Assembly: GCA_037481715.1 (NCBI GenBank)
Contig: JBBFLD010000001.1
Coordinates: forward strand, 787,533-851,532
Direction: 5' to 3'
DNA: 64,000 bases
Origin: Rosettibacter sp037481715
Lineage (GTDB): Bacteria; Bacteroidota; Ignavibacteria; Ignavibacteriales; Melioribacteraceae
The notes under the pieces are model-generated. The model ran no database searches, was not told where the DNA came from, and worked only from the letters and a program-made list of their open reading frames with translations. Positions 56,422 to 63,475 of this stretch are shown piece after piece; positions within the stretch are counted from its first letter, which is position 1, and each line of letters starts with the position of its first letter. The translations under genes were made by a program, and so were the position numbers.

Positions 56422-56442
56422 TCGCCCACGAGGGGCGAATTA
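56422..56442 (-). promoter_or_regulatory. rimP leader hairpin with following T-tract
   Basis: On the - strand TCGCCC and GGGCGA pair over 6 bases around a CTCGT loop and are followed by TTTTTGTTT, then the rimP ATG 16-17 bases on. The shape is that of a rho-independent terminator placed in the leader of the rimP operon, as in the enterobacterial rimP leader. It may act as an attenuator or as a 5'-end stabiliser. Confidence 0.6.
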
Positions 56443-56449
56443 GACTGCA

Positions 56450-56480
56450 CAAATTTATAAATAATTGAGTGAATTAGCAA
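56450..56480 (-). promoter_or_regulatory. Putative promoter of the rimP-nusA-infB operon
   Basis: On the - strand TTG (56478-56480), then exactly 20 bases, then TAAATTTG (56450-56457). This matches the Bacteroidota sigma consensus TTG-N19/21-TAnnTTTG. The start would be about 56443-56446, just ahead of the leader hairpin. Confidence 0.6.
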
Positions 56481-56672
56481 ATTATTGATTATAAGATTTA
56501 ATGAGAAAAAATTGGTGATATAAAGAATAGGTTAATTTTTTAGAATTTACAAATTCTTCTATTTCCTTAAAAAGATATCTAAAAACTTTTCTATAAATAT
56601 GAAATTTCGTTGTGCATTTGGATTACTTAGCGGTTCATTATATACTTAAGCGCAGAGAGCACAAAGTTTTTG

Positions 56673-56738
56673 TTTCTCACAAAGTCGCAAAGCCGCAATG
56701 TTTTTTGCGTTTTTATTCTTTGCTGCTTCGCGTGAAAT
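56673..56738. repeat. Imperfect palindrome of CGCAAAG-type units
   Basis: The left arm (TTTCTCACAAAGTCGCAAAG) and the right arm (ATTCTTTGCTGCTTCGCGTGAAAT, split here as CTTTGCTGCTTCGCG and TGAAAT) are imperfect inverted copies separated by a T-rich loop. Units of this 'cgcaaag' kind are, to my knowledge, a common but unexplained intergenic repeat in many environmental bacteria. Confidence 0.5.
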
Positions 56739-56773
56739 GATTTTTAGATTCTTCTGTAATTATATTTACATTT

Positions 56774-56814
56774 GCGTCATTCTTGAGTCCGCCAATGCGG
56801 ATTGAAGAATCTCT
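56774..56814. repeat. Hairpin repeat unit GTCATTCTTGA...
   Basis: ATTCTT and AAGAAT are the outer arms and TCCGC and GCGGA the inner arms, with small internal loops. The text 'gcgtcattcttgag...gattgaagaatctc' resembles a widespread Bacteroidota/Chlorobi-group intergenic repeat that reads GTCATTCTGAG...GAAGAATC. A related fragment with CGAAGAATCTT lies at 56852-56862. Confidence 0.5.
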
Positions 56815-57094
56815 AAATAATAGATAAAGCAATCAAGTCTTTCTGGCAAAACGAAGAATCTTATAAAAATTTTTGAATTAGTAATTAGATTTTTTGTCGC
56901 AAACAAGTGGCGGATTACTCAGAAAGACAATTAAAAGATTAATCCGTTCTAGATACGAATTTTGGAACAGAACAATCTCAATTTTATTTATCCATTATAA
57001 ATTTGAGTTTGCTTTTTGTTTGGAAGAAATTTTTCTGACGTAAATAATTATTAATTGCAAAACTAGTATAAAAGATCTATAAAACTTTCATTTA

Positions 57095-58225
57095 TCAAAG
57101 TAAATTTTTAATAATCTCATCACAAATTGCATAGCCCTTGGGGGTTAATTTCAATTTCTCTTCTTCCCTTTTAATAAATCCATTTTCAATCATTCCTTGA
57201 ATTAATGGTTCTCTTTCATCAAGCCAATTACTGCCAAATCTGTTTATAAAATCTTTTGTATCCAATCCGCTGCTTCTAAGTGCAAGCATAACATATTCAT
57301 CCAGCATTTGATTTTGTGTCAACGATTCTTCTCCAATTACTGCATTATTTTTTTTATTAATTGATTCAAGATAAAAATTCAGACTTGAGTAGTTCCACCA
57401 TCTCTTCCCATCAATAAAAGAATGTGCTGAGGTTCCAAATCCAAAATAATCTTTATATCTCCAGTAAGAATTATTATGAATACATTCAAATCCCGGTATT
57501 GCAAAATTAGATACTTCATATTGAACAAAGCCGTTATTTGTCAGAAAGTCTATTGTTAATTCATATAATTCTGCATCATAATCTTCACCTTGAATTTTCA
57601 CTTTTCCATCAATTACCATTTTGTTTAATATTGTTCCTGGTTCTAAAATTAAACTATATGCAGAAAGATGTTTAATTGGAAGTTTGATTGCCTGCTCTAA
57701 ATTTTCCAACCAGATTTTTTTTGTTTGATTTGGCAAATTAAAAATTAAGTCGATACTGATATTTTGAAAACCAATATCATTTGCTTCGAGTACGGTTTTA
57801 ATTGCTGTTTGAGAATCATGAATCCGTGTAAGAAATTTTAATTCATTATTGTTAAATGACTGAATGCCGATGCTTAATCTATTAACGCCAATTTTTTTAA
57901 AATCTGTTAATTTGTTTTTATTAAGTGTGCCGGGATTTGCTTCAATTGTAAGCTCGGCATCGGAAGGCAAATAAAATTTTTTTGATATTAAATCGATAAG
58001 CTCATAAAAAAATTGGGGCTCCATCAACGATGGAGTCCCTCCTCCAAAATAAATTGAGATAATCTTTCTGTTGCTTGAATATTTATCAGCAAAAAAATTA
58101 ATTTCTTTTTTTAATGCTTCGAGATATTCGTCTGTGTTTTTATTTGTAATTATTGAATAAAAATCGCAATAAATGCATTTGTGTTCACAATATGGAATAT
58201 GAAAATAAATTGATGTTTCTTTCAT
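57095..58225 (-). CDS. hemW: HemW-type radical SAM protein (coproporphyrinogen-III-oxidase-like)
   Basis: The 376-residue protein starts with SIYFHIPYCEHKCIYCDF. Its cluster cysteines are C13, C17 and C20, and position 22 is F instead of the fourth cysteine of true HemN, which points to HemW, a heme chaperone. YFGGGTPSLM, NPGTL, GVNRLSIGIQSFN and the HemN_C-like end (GLDTKDF and a short winged helix) agree. It lies after the DUF6588-like gene with a 32-base gap. Confidence 0.92.
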   Translation of the reverse strand: MKETSIYFHIPYCEHKCIYCDFYSIITNKNTDEYLEALKKEINFFADKYSSNRKIISIYFGGGTPSLMEPQFFYELIDLISKKFYLPSDAELTIEANPGTLNKNKLTDFKKIGVNRLSIGIQSFNNNELKFLTRIHDSQTAIKTVLEANDIGFQNISIDLIFNLPNQTKKIWLENLEQAIKLPIKHLSAYSLILEPGTILNKMVIDGKVKIQGEDYDAELYELTIDFLTNNGFVQYEVSNFAIPGFECIHNNSYWRYKDYFGFGTSAHSFIDGKRWWNYSSLNFYLESINKKNNAVIGEESLTQNQMLDEYVMLALRSSGLDTKDFINRFGSNWLDEREPLIQGMIENGFIKREEEKLKLTPKGYAICDEIIKNLL

Positions 58226-58257
58226 AAAATTTTATAATGAGCTCAATCATAATTCTT

Positions 58258-59340
58258 TCAAAAACCTAATGAAATTCCTGCACTTGCTGTTTTTGTTTTT
58301 GCAAATTTATAATCTGCATTTATGTTAATTGCAACAAGTTTAATATTTAGTCCAATTGTAAATGCAGAATTATTATTTCCTTCCAGTTCAAAATTAACTT
58401 TTGTAGGAGGAACGGGAACACCATTAACAGTTTCATTTGATTGATAATCATATTGAACTGTTGTTTTGGAATTTTCAAATGTAAATCCGGCATAAGGAGT
58501 GATTGATACAATTCCACCAAATGTTTTGCCTGTGTACAATCCATATTGAGTAGCAGAACTTTCGAAGATATCACCAACTTTTAATTTCTGAGTAAAGAAT
58601 GCAACAGCAAGGTCGAGAGGCAAAGGATTTTTAAACCAAACACCAGTATTATGAATAAATCCAATTCCCCAGAAACTAAATTTTCCCATATCCTGAATAT
58701 CAACACTTGGCAGATAACGGAAAGATGCATAAGTGCCAGCAACTGTTCCAACTGTTAGCTGCACTGCTGCAGTTGGAAATGCTGGCAGTTCATCTAAAAA
58801 TCCAGTTACTTCTTGAAGTGATAATTCATAAGGATTTACTGTGTATTGCTGGTTACCAGCTTGAATTGTTTTGCCAGGGAATTTCACTTTCATGTATTCA
58901 TTTTTGCTTCCAACAATTGTTGGTCCCGAAAAATTAACATTAAATTTTGTATGCATTAATTCATTCTTGAGATTATTATAATTCTGAGTTCCAATATTGT
59001 TTGGAGTTATATTTGAATTATAAAGTATTTGTTGAACTTGATATTCAGAAAAATAAAAATCGCCAGAAGCACTAAATCTTTTTACATCACTTGAGAAAAA
59101 AGAACCCATTGCAATAACTTTTACATCAAGATGTAAACCAAGAAAATCTGCAGGTGGAAGTTTTGAAACCCAGCCTGAATTAAGATTGGAGCCAAATGCT
59201 GATATTACAGGTGCAACATAAGCTTTACCAACTGTTGATGATAAATTTGATAAAGTTTCTTCGAGGCTTTGTGCTTTCAAATTAAATTGAGTAAGAAACA
59301 GAAATGTTATGATTATTACTGTAAATATATTCTTCTTCAT
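58258..59340 (-). CDS. Outer-membrane protein, DUF6588-like
   Basis: The 360-residue protein has a signal peptide (1-23, ending LKAQ). It then shows the pattern YVAPVISAFGSNLNSGWVSKLPPADFLGLHLDV and many alternating strands ending with SAGISLGF, a barrel with a terminal phenylalanine. It resembles a DUF6588 family of Bacteroidota barrels of unknown function; the match is from memory of the pattern. RBS GAGGT lies 6 bases before the ATG. It is between recN and hemW but has gaps on both sides. Confidence 0.65.
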   Translation of the reverse strand: MKKNIFTVIIITFLFLTQFNLKAQSLEETLSNLSSTVGKAYVAPVISAFGSNLNSGWVSKLPPADFLGLHLDVKVIAMGSFFSSDVKRFSASGDFYFSEYQVQQILYNSNITPNNIGTQNYNNLKNELMHTKFNVNFSGPTIVGSKNEYMKVKFPGKTIQAGNQQYTVNPYELSLQEVTGFLDELPAFPTAAVQLTVGTVAGTYASFRYLPSVDIQDMGKFSFWGIGFIHNTGVWFKNPLPLDLAVAFFTQKLKVGDIFESSATQYGLYTGKTFGGIVSITPYAGFTFENSKTTVQYDYQSNETVNGVPVPPTKVNFELEGNNNSAFTIGLNIKLVAININADYKFAKTKTASAGISLGF

Positions 59341-59441
59341 AAAGAACCTCTTTTATTTTAATGGTATTACTAATTTAACAATCTTGTGGGTGGATAAAAA
59401 GAAATTATCAAATTAATTCCCTCTTTATGTGTTCGAAAGCA

Positions 59442-61148
59442 CTAATTGTTTTTTTGGGAAATTAATTCTTTTGCACCCGTTAGTGCTGCCTCTGTTATTT
59501 TTTCACCGCTTATTAATCTTGCAACTTCACGAATTTTTTCTTCTTCATTTAATAATCTAATAGAACTTACAACACGATCTCCAGATTTTTTCTTTTCAAC
59601 AACAAAATGATAATCTGATAATCCTGCAATTTGAGGTAAATGTGTAATTGCAATTATTTGATGAAATGAAGCAAGCGACTTCAAAGCTTTTCCAACTTTT
59701 TGAGCAATCCTGCCGCTGACTCCAGTATCAATTTCATCAAAGATCAAGATTGGAAGTTTATCTGATTTTGCAAGCACAGATTTTAATGCAAGCATAATTC
59801 TCGAAATCTCGCCGCCAGAAGCAACTTTTATCAAAGGTTTTGCATCTTCTCCAGCATTTGTTGAAATATAAAATTCGACATAGTCAAACCCCCTGTCGTT
59901 GTATTTATATTTTTTATTATCAACAATTATAAAATTTTCTGATTCGGTTAATTCATTTGTAAATTTAATTTCAAATGTTGGGTCACTAATTCCAAGATTT
60001 TTTAAGACAGCTTCAACATTACTTTTAACAGCTTTAGCAATGCTTTTCCTTTTTTCTGAAATATTTTTTGCAATGTCGCCGGAAACTTTTCGTAAATCAT
60101 CAATTTCATTTTCAAGTTCTTTAATTCTTTCCGAAAAGTTTTCTGCAAGTTGAACTTCTTTCCCAATTTTTTCTCTATGTTCTAATACAGATTTTATTGA
60201 ACCACCATACTTTTTTTTCAGCAGATTGAATGCTCCTAATCTTTCTCTAATTTTTTCAAGATGACTTGGATCAACATCAATCTTATTTTTATAATTTCTT
60301 AAATAAGATGAAATTTCATTTATAATTACAATTGCAGTTTCAAGTTCATTAACTTTTTCAGAAAATGATTTATCAATTCTTGAAAGCTCATTTAATTTAT
60401 TTTTAACGGCTGATAATTGGTCATGTATCGAGTTTTCACTTTCATAAAGCTGCTCATAAATTTCGCTCGACATTGATAATAATTTCTCTGAGTTTTCAAG
60501 AACTTTAAGTTCATTTTCTAAGTCTTCCTCTTCTTCTATATCAGGCGCTACCGAATCAATTTCTTTGATTTGAAATTCATAAAGGTCTTTTTTTTCTTTT
60601 AATAAATTTTCTCTTTCAAGCAGTTCTTTTAGTTCATGCTGAAGTTGGTGAAGAATATTGATATTATGCTTAAATTCTGTTAGATATTGGTTTATATCCG
60701 CAAATTCATCAAGCATTTCAAGATGATTTTCGGTTTTAAGCAGCGATTGATGTTCATGTTGACCATGCAAATCCACAAGCAAATCACCAATTTCTTTTAT
60801 AACATTTAATGTTACAGGAGTATCATTCACAAAACATCTGTTTGTACCTTTGATGGAAAGTTCTCTTCTTATAATTAATTCTTCATCGGCTTCTATATCA
60901 TGTTCCTCAAGAATTTTATTTACTTTTTTATTGCCAGAGATTTCAAAAATTCCTTCAACAATCGATTTCTCAGCTCCTTTACGAATTACATCAACAGAGG
61001 CTCTTTCACCGAGCAATAAACCCATAGCATCAATAAGAATTGATTTGCCGGCACCTGTTTCTCCAGTTATGATATTAAGTCCCTTACCAAATTGAATTTC
61101 AATATTTTCGATAAGTGCGTAATCTTTTATAAGAAGTGATTTTAACAT
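59442..61148 (-). CDS. recN: DNA repair protein RecN
   Basis: The 568-residue SMC-like ATPase has Walker A LNIITGETGAGKSILIDA near the N-terminus and a central coiled coil (about 150-370). The C-terminal signature is KVASGGEISRIMLALKSVL and Walker B LPILIFDEIDTGVSG, followed by QIIAITHLPQIAGLSDYHF. DLHGQHEHQSLL is RecN-specific. It acts in double-strand-break repair. Its start lies 66 bases from the tRNA promoter on the opposite strand. Confidence 0.97.
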   Translation of the reverse strand: MLKSLLIKDYALIENIEIQFGKGLNIITGETGAGKSILIDAMGLLLGERASVDVIRKGAEKSIVEGIFEISGNKKVNKILEEHDIEADEELIIRRELSIKGTNRCFVNDTPVTLNVIKEIGDLLVDLHGQHEHQSLLKTENHLEMLDEFADINQYLTEFKHNINILHQLQHELKELLERENLLKEKKDLYEFQIKEIDSVAPDIEEEEDLENELKVLENSEKLLSMSSEIYEQLYESENSIHDQLSAVKNKLNELSRIDKSFSEKVNELETAIVIINEISSYLRNYKNKIDVDPSHLEKIRERLGAFNLLKKKYGGSIKSVLEHREKIGKEVQLAENFSERIKELENEIDDLRKVSGDIAKNISEKRKSIAKAVKSNVEAVLKNLGISDPTFEIKFTNELTESENFIIVDNKKYKYNDRGFDYVEFYISTNAGEDAKPLIKVASGGEISRIMLALKSVLAKSDKLPILIFDEIDTGVSGRIAQKVGKALKSLASFHQIIAITHLPQIAGLSDYHFVVEKKKSGDRVVSSIRLLNEEEKIREVARLISGEKITEAALTGAKELISQKNN

Positions 61149-61214
61149 TTCAGTAAAAATATTTTTATACGAATATGATGAAGTAACAAGTAAGTATCAA
61201 GTATAAATAAAGAT

Positions 61215-61245
61215 TTGACAGAACAAAAATGCTTTTATATATTTG
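61215..61245 (+). promoter_or_regulatory. Promoter of the initiator tRNA
   Basis: TTGACA (61215-61220), 17 bases, TATATT (61238-61243). The second box reads TATATTTG, which also satisfies the Bacteroidota pattern TTG-N20-TAnnTTTG. Transcription would start near 61250, about 20 bases before the tRNA. Confidence 0.75.
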
Positions 61246-61270
61246 TAACCCAAGTTTGAAAAAATTACAT

Positions 61271-61343
<73 letters not shown>

Positions 61344-61350
61344 CAAAGAA

Positions 61351-61376
61351 AACCTCATTTCAGAATGAGGTTTTTT
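61351..61376 (+). terminator. Intrinsic terminator after the tRNA
   Basis: AACCTCATT and AATGAGGTT form a 9-bp stem with a 4-base loop, followed by T6. It lies 7 bases after the tRNA and 15 bases before the GIY-YIG start codon, so the nuclease gene needs read-through or its own start. Confidence 0.9.
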
Positions 61377-61391
61377 AGTTTGAGGGATCTT

Positions 61392-61634
61392 ATGAAATAT
61401 TATGTCTATGTAATCGAAAGCTCTGAGGGTTACCGATACACAGGCATGACTGAAAATCTTGAAAGAAGATTATACGAGCACAACAACAAACTTAAATCCT
61501 TCTGGACTAAGAGGGGTACTAATTGGAAAATAATTTATCAAAAAGAATTCGATAATAAATCTGATGCTCTTAAATATGAACGCTTTTTGAAAAGTGGCCA
61601 TGGAAAAAAATTATTAAAATCTCTCGGCTTGTAG
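61392..61634 (+). CDS. Small GIY-YIG nuclease-domain protein
   Basis: The 80-residue protein MKYYVYVIESSEGYRYTGMT... is one GIY-YIG domain: the Y-V-Y...Y-R-Y-T-G core, then ENLERRLYEHN with the catalytic Arg, and a conserved glutamate/asparagine region in DALKYERFLKSGHGKKLL. The ATG at 61392 follows GAGGGA by 5 bases; the frame is open to 61365, but that lies inside the terminator. The TAG stop is part of the duplicated tRNA sequence GTAGGTTCAA. Standalone GIY-YIG genes directly behind tRNA genes are, to my knowledge, frequent in Bacteroidota and behave like mobile cassettes. Confidence 0.9.
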   Translation: MKYYVYVIESSEGYRYTGMTENLERRLYEHNNKLKSFWTKRGTNWKIIYQKEFDNKSDALKYERFLKSGHGKKLLKSLGL

Positions 61635-61734
61635 GTTCAATCCCGACAAAGTCGGGACTACCCCCGCTACAAAGAAAACCTCATTTCAGAATGAGGTTTT
61701 TTAGTTTGAGGGATCTTATGAAATATTATGTCTA
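61629..61734 (+). repeat. Second copy of tRNA 3' half, terminator and GIY-YIG start
   Basis: Bases 61629-61640 repeat 61317-61328 (TTGTAGGTTCAA). A 17-base palindrome then replaces three bases of the T-loop, and 61658-61734 repeats 61332-61408 without a mismatch. The copy includes the tRNA acceptor end, the terminator hairpin (61677-61702) and the first 17 bases of the nuclease gene, and then runs into the gap. Confidence 0.93.
61641..61657. repeat. Mini-palindrome inside the tRNA relic
   Basis: TCCCGAC-AAA-GTCGGGA is a perfect 7-bp hairpin placed in the T-loop position of the tRNA copy. The same 7-base arms recur at 63904-63910 and 63937-63943. Confidence 0.7.
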
Positions 61735-61907
61735 NNNNNNNNNNNNNNNNNNNNNNNNNNNNNNNNNNNNNNNNNNNNNNNNNNNNNNNNNNNNNNNNNN
61801 NNNNNNNNNNNNNNNNNNNNNNNNNNNNNNNNNNTGTAATCGAAAGCTCTGAGGGTTACCGATACACAGGTATGATTGAAAATCTTGAAAATGCTATTCA
61901 TATTTGA
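61718..61907 (+). pseudogene. Truncated second GIY-YIG gene, interrupted by an assembly gap
   Basis: The ATG at 61718 corresponds to 61392. The sequence is identical to the first gene up to the gap. It resumes at 61835 at exactly the next base of the repeat and differs by only two C-to-T changes before leaving the homology at about 61890. If the gap is empty, the frame encodes 29 residues (24-25 of them nuclease-like) and stops at TGA 61905-61907. It lacks most of the domain and is not expected to work. Confidence 0.8.
61735..61834. other. Assembly gap of 100 N
   Basis: Exactly 100 N, the usual placeholder for unknown length. It lies within the repeated GIY-YIG cassette. The bases on either side are consecutive positions of the repeat unit. 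Confidence 0.99.
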
Positions 61908-62124
61908 CTACTTTGTGGTCAGTCTTTCTGATTCATTAATCATTCCTATTAACATTTAACCACTCTGTGGTTATTCATAGTCAATAATTAATCCCGAAAG
62001 GGTTGAATTATCACGCCAATCAATATTCAACTTAATTGAACTATCAATTATTCAAAATCTCTCTATTGATTTTTCCACAAAAATTAATTCCTAAAAACTT
62101 ATTCGACAACAAAACGAAATAATT
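61890..62124. other. Gene-free stretch with three short hairpins
   Basis: No gene is seen here. It holds GACTAC-TTT-GTGGTC (61906-61920), AACCAC-TCT-GTGGTT (61958-61972) and the GNRA-type hairpin CCC-GAAA-GGG (61993-62002), each followed by similar AT-rich text with ATTCATA or TTGAATTA. They resemble short dispersed repeats of Bacteroidota intergenic DNA. Confidence 0.6.
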
Positions 62125-62565
62125 CTAAAAATAATTTTCACTTGTTAAAAAATGATACCAACGCAAATATTTCTTAATCCTTTCAATATCTTTCTCATTC
62201 AATTCTTTATACCTTTTTACATCAAGATTATCTGTTAAATCATTTATCTTCACATTTACTGCAATACCGTTCGTTATTACTCTATTAATAAATTCTTCGT
62301 ATGTTTCATTTTCATTCTTCGTCAAACATTTCAATGCATTAATGATATGCTCTGGAAAACCCTCAGCTTCTAATTTTTCAAATGTCCATTCTGTATCTTC
62401 TACAATATCATGCACTACCCCACATATCTTTTAATCAAGAGTCTTTCCCATATTCATTACTCTAAATACATGTCCAATATAAGGTTGTCCATTTTTGTCA
62501 ACCTGATTTTTGTGTGCTTCCTGGGCAATTAACATTGCTTTGTTTAATAATTCTTCTTTGGTCAT
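62125..62565 (-). pseudogene. HD-domain hydrolase gene broken by one in-frame TAA
   Basis: Read from the ATG at 62565, the frame gives MTKEELLNKAMLIAQEAHKN... with PYIGHVFRV (H32). It then meets TAA at codon 45 (62431-62433) and continues in the same frame with KICGVVHDIVEDTEWTFEKL (H52, D53) to the normal end at 62125. The two parts join into a complete roughly 146-codon HD domain of the SpoT/MESH1-like type that hydrolyses nucleotides. Only this stop breaks it; the other codons remain sensible, so the loss is recent or is a sequencing error. It follows the 299-codon gene after 10 bases. Confidence 0.8.
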
Positions 62566-62575
62566 TACAGTTATC

Positions 62576-63475
62576 TCACTTATTAATGATTTCGAATATG
62601 TCATTTAAATTTACTTCAATGTTCTTCTTTAGAACAATTGAATCTGCAAGTTTAGATATTTCTCTATCAGCATTAATGTTGTTCAACATATTTATAAATT
62701 CTTGTGTTGATTGATTTTTTAGTTTATAGCCATCTTTAAGTACATTCATAATTGTCGATGCAAATTGTAAAAACTTTCTTTCATACAAATCAAGATAATT
62801 AACTATAACTTCATCTTCTAAAATATTATTAAGAATCCAATAAAATTTCTTATGCTCTAACAGTTGTTCAGTATATTTATGCAGAATTTTCTGAAAAGAC
62901 AAATATGCATTATCTTTATCGAAGTTCGTTTTAAAATAATTATCCGCTAATGAATATTTATAATCGAAATAAATTGAACCTGCAATCAAAATTCCGAATA
63001 AAGACAATTCCCATGTATGATAATAATGTTTATCATCGGAGCGTAGCAATCCAAATCTGCGCAATTCCAACGATGCAAATCTTGTATTTGTAATAAACCT
63101 CTGAACACCTGTTTTAGTTTTTGCAAAATCTCCTTCTTTTAGAAATGCTTCGTTGTCTTTCATAAAATTAAGTGCTGTTTCCAGTGCGGGCTTATTTTGT
63201 TTGTGATTTACAAACAGATAAATCATCAGCGGCATAATTAAATGGTATTTTGAATATGCATTACTATAACCAAACAAACATTCATATTCTTTTAACTGCT
63301 GATTCTCGATACTTAAATTGGGATTTTCTACTATTCTAAGTTTATATTTCAAAACTAAGGATTGATATTCAAGCAATTTTAGCTGAAGTTCTATTTCTTC
63401 AAGCAATTTTGGATTTTTGGAATTTTTATATTCTATAACAAGCTCATTGATTAGATTTATTATTGATGCATCCAT
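62576..63475 (-). CDS. Unknown 299-residue protein
   Basis: I do not recognise this family. The protein is rich in Leu, Lys, Asn and aromatic residues and is predicted mostly helical. There is no signal peptide, and no Walker motif or clear metal site. A stretch around 125-165 (KTGVQRFITNTRFASLELRRFGLL and the following WELSLFGILIAG) suggests a winged-helix-like or bundle domain. It lies directly upstream of the broken HD gene and forms a likely two-gene unit with it. The region beside the tRNA cassette is accessory in character, so it may have been acquired. Confidence 0.6.
   Translation of the reverse strand: MDASIINLINELVIEYKNSKNPKLLEEIELQLKLLEYQSLVLKYKLRIVENPNLSIENQQLKEYECLFGYSNAYSKYHLIMPLMIYLFVNHKQNKPALETALNFMKDNEAFLKEGDFAKTKTGVQRFITNTRFASLELRRFGLLRSDDKHYYHTWELSLFGILIAGSIYFDYKYSLADNYFKTNFDKDNAYLSFQKILHKYTEQLLEHKKFYWILNNILEDEVIVNYLDLYERKFLQFASTIMNVLKDGYKLKNQSTQEFINMLNNINADREISKLADSIVLKKNIEVNLNDIFEIINK

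Larger units (their letters stand above)
56481..57094. other. Gene-free stretch with degenerate repeats
   Basis: No convincing reading frame is present in 614 bases between hemW and the rimP promoter. It contains an imperfect inverted repeat built from CGCAAAG-like units (56673-56696 with 56715-56738), preceded by GCAGAGAGCACAAAG (56652-56666). It also has a hairpin at 56779-56812 and a 9-base perfect inverted repeat GTCTTTCTG/CAGAAAGAC (56837-56845 and 56920-56928). These look like remains of dispersed intergenic repeats. Confidence 0.6.

Noticed and set aside
56406..56480. N-terminal extension of rimP from a TTG at 56480
   Set aside because: The TTG coincides with the promoter -33 box, the extension covers the leader hairpin, and conserved RimP sequence begins only after the ATG at 56405.
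61365..61391. Longer GIY-YIG frame from 61365
   Set aside because: The extra codons lie in the tRNA terminator; a GAGGGA ribosome-binding site directly precedes the ATG at 61392.
61629..61669. A second functional tRNA gene
   Set aside because: Only the T-arm and acceptor end are present and the T-loop is broken by a palindrome; there is no anticodon arm.
61716..61901. Minus-strand frame across the N gap
   Set aside because: It is mostly N and antisense to the repeated GIY-YIG start; no evidence that it is a gene.
61904..62002. CRISPR array
   Set aside because: The hairpins are short, not identical and not evenly spaced, and there are no cas genes.
62514..62714. Plus-strand frame of 66 codons
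   Set aside because: It is antisense to the start of the unknown gene and the HD gene, with no recognisable features.
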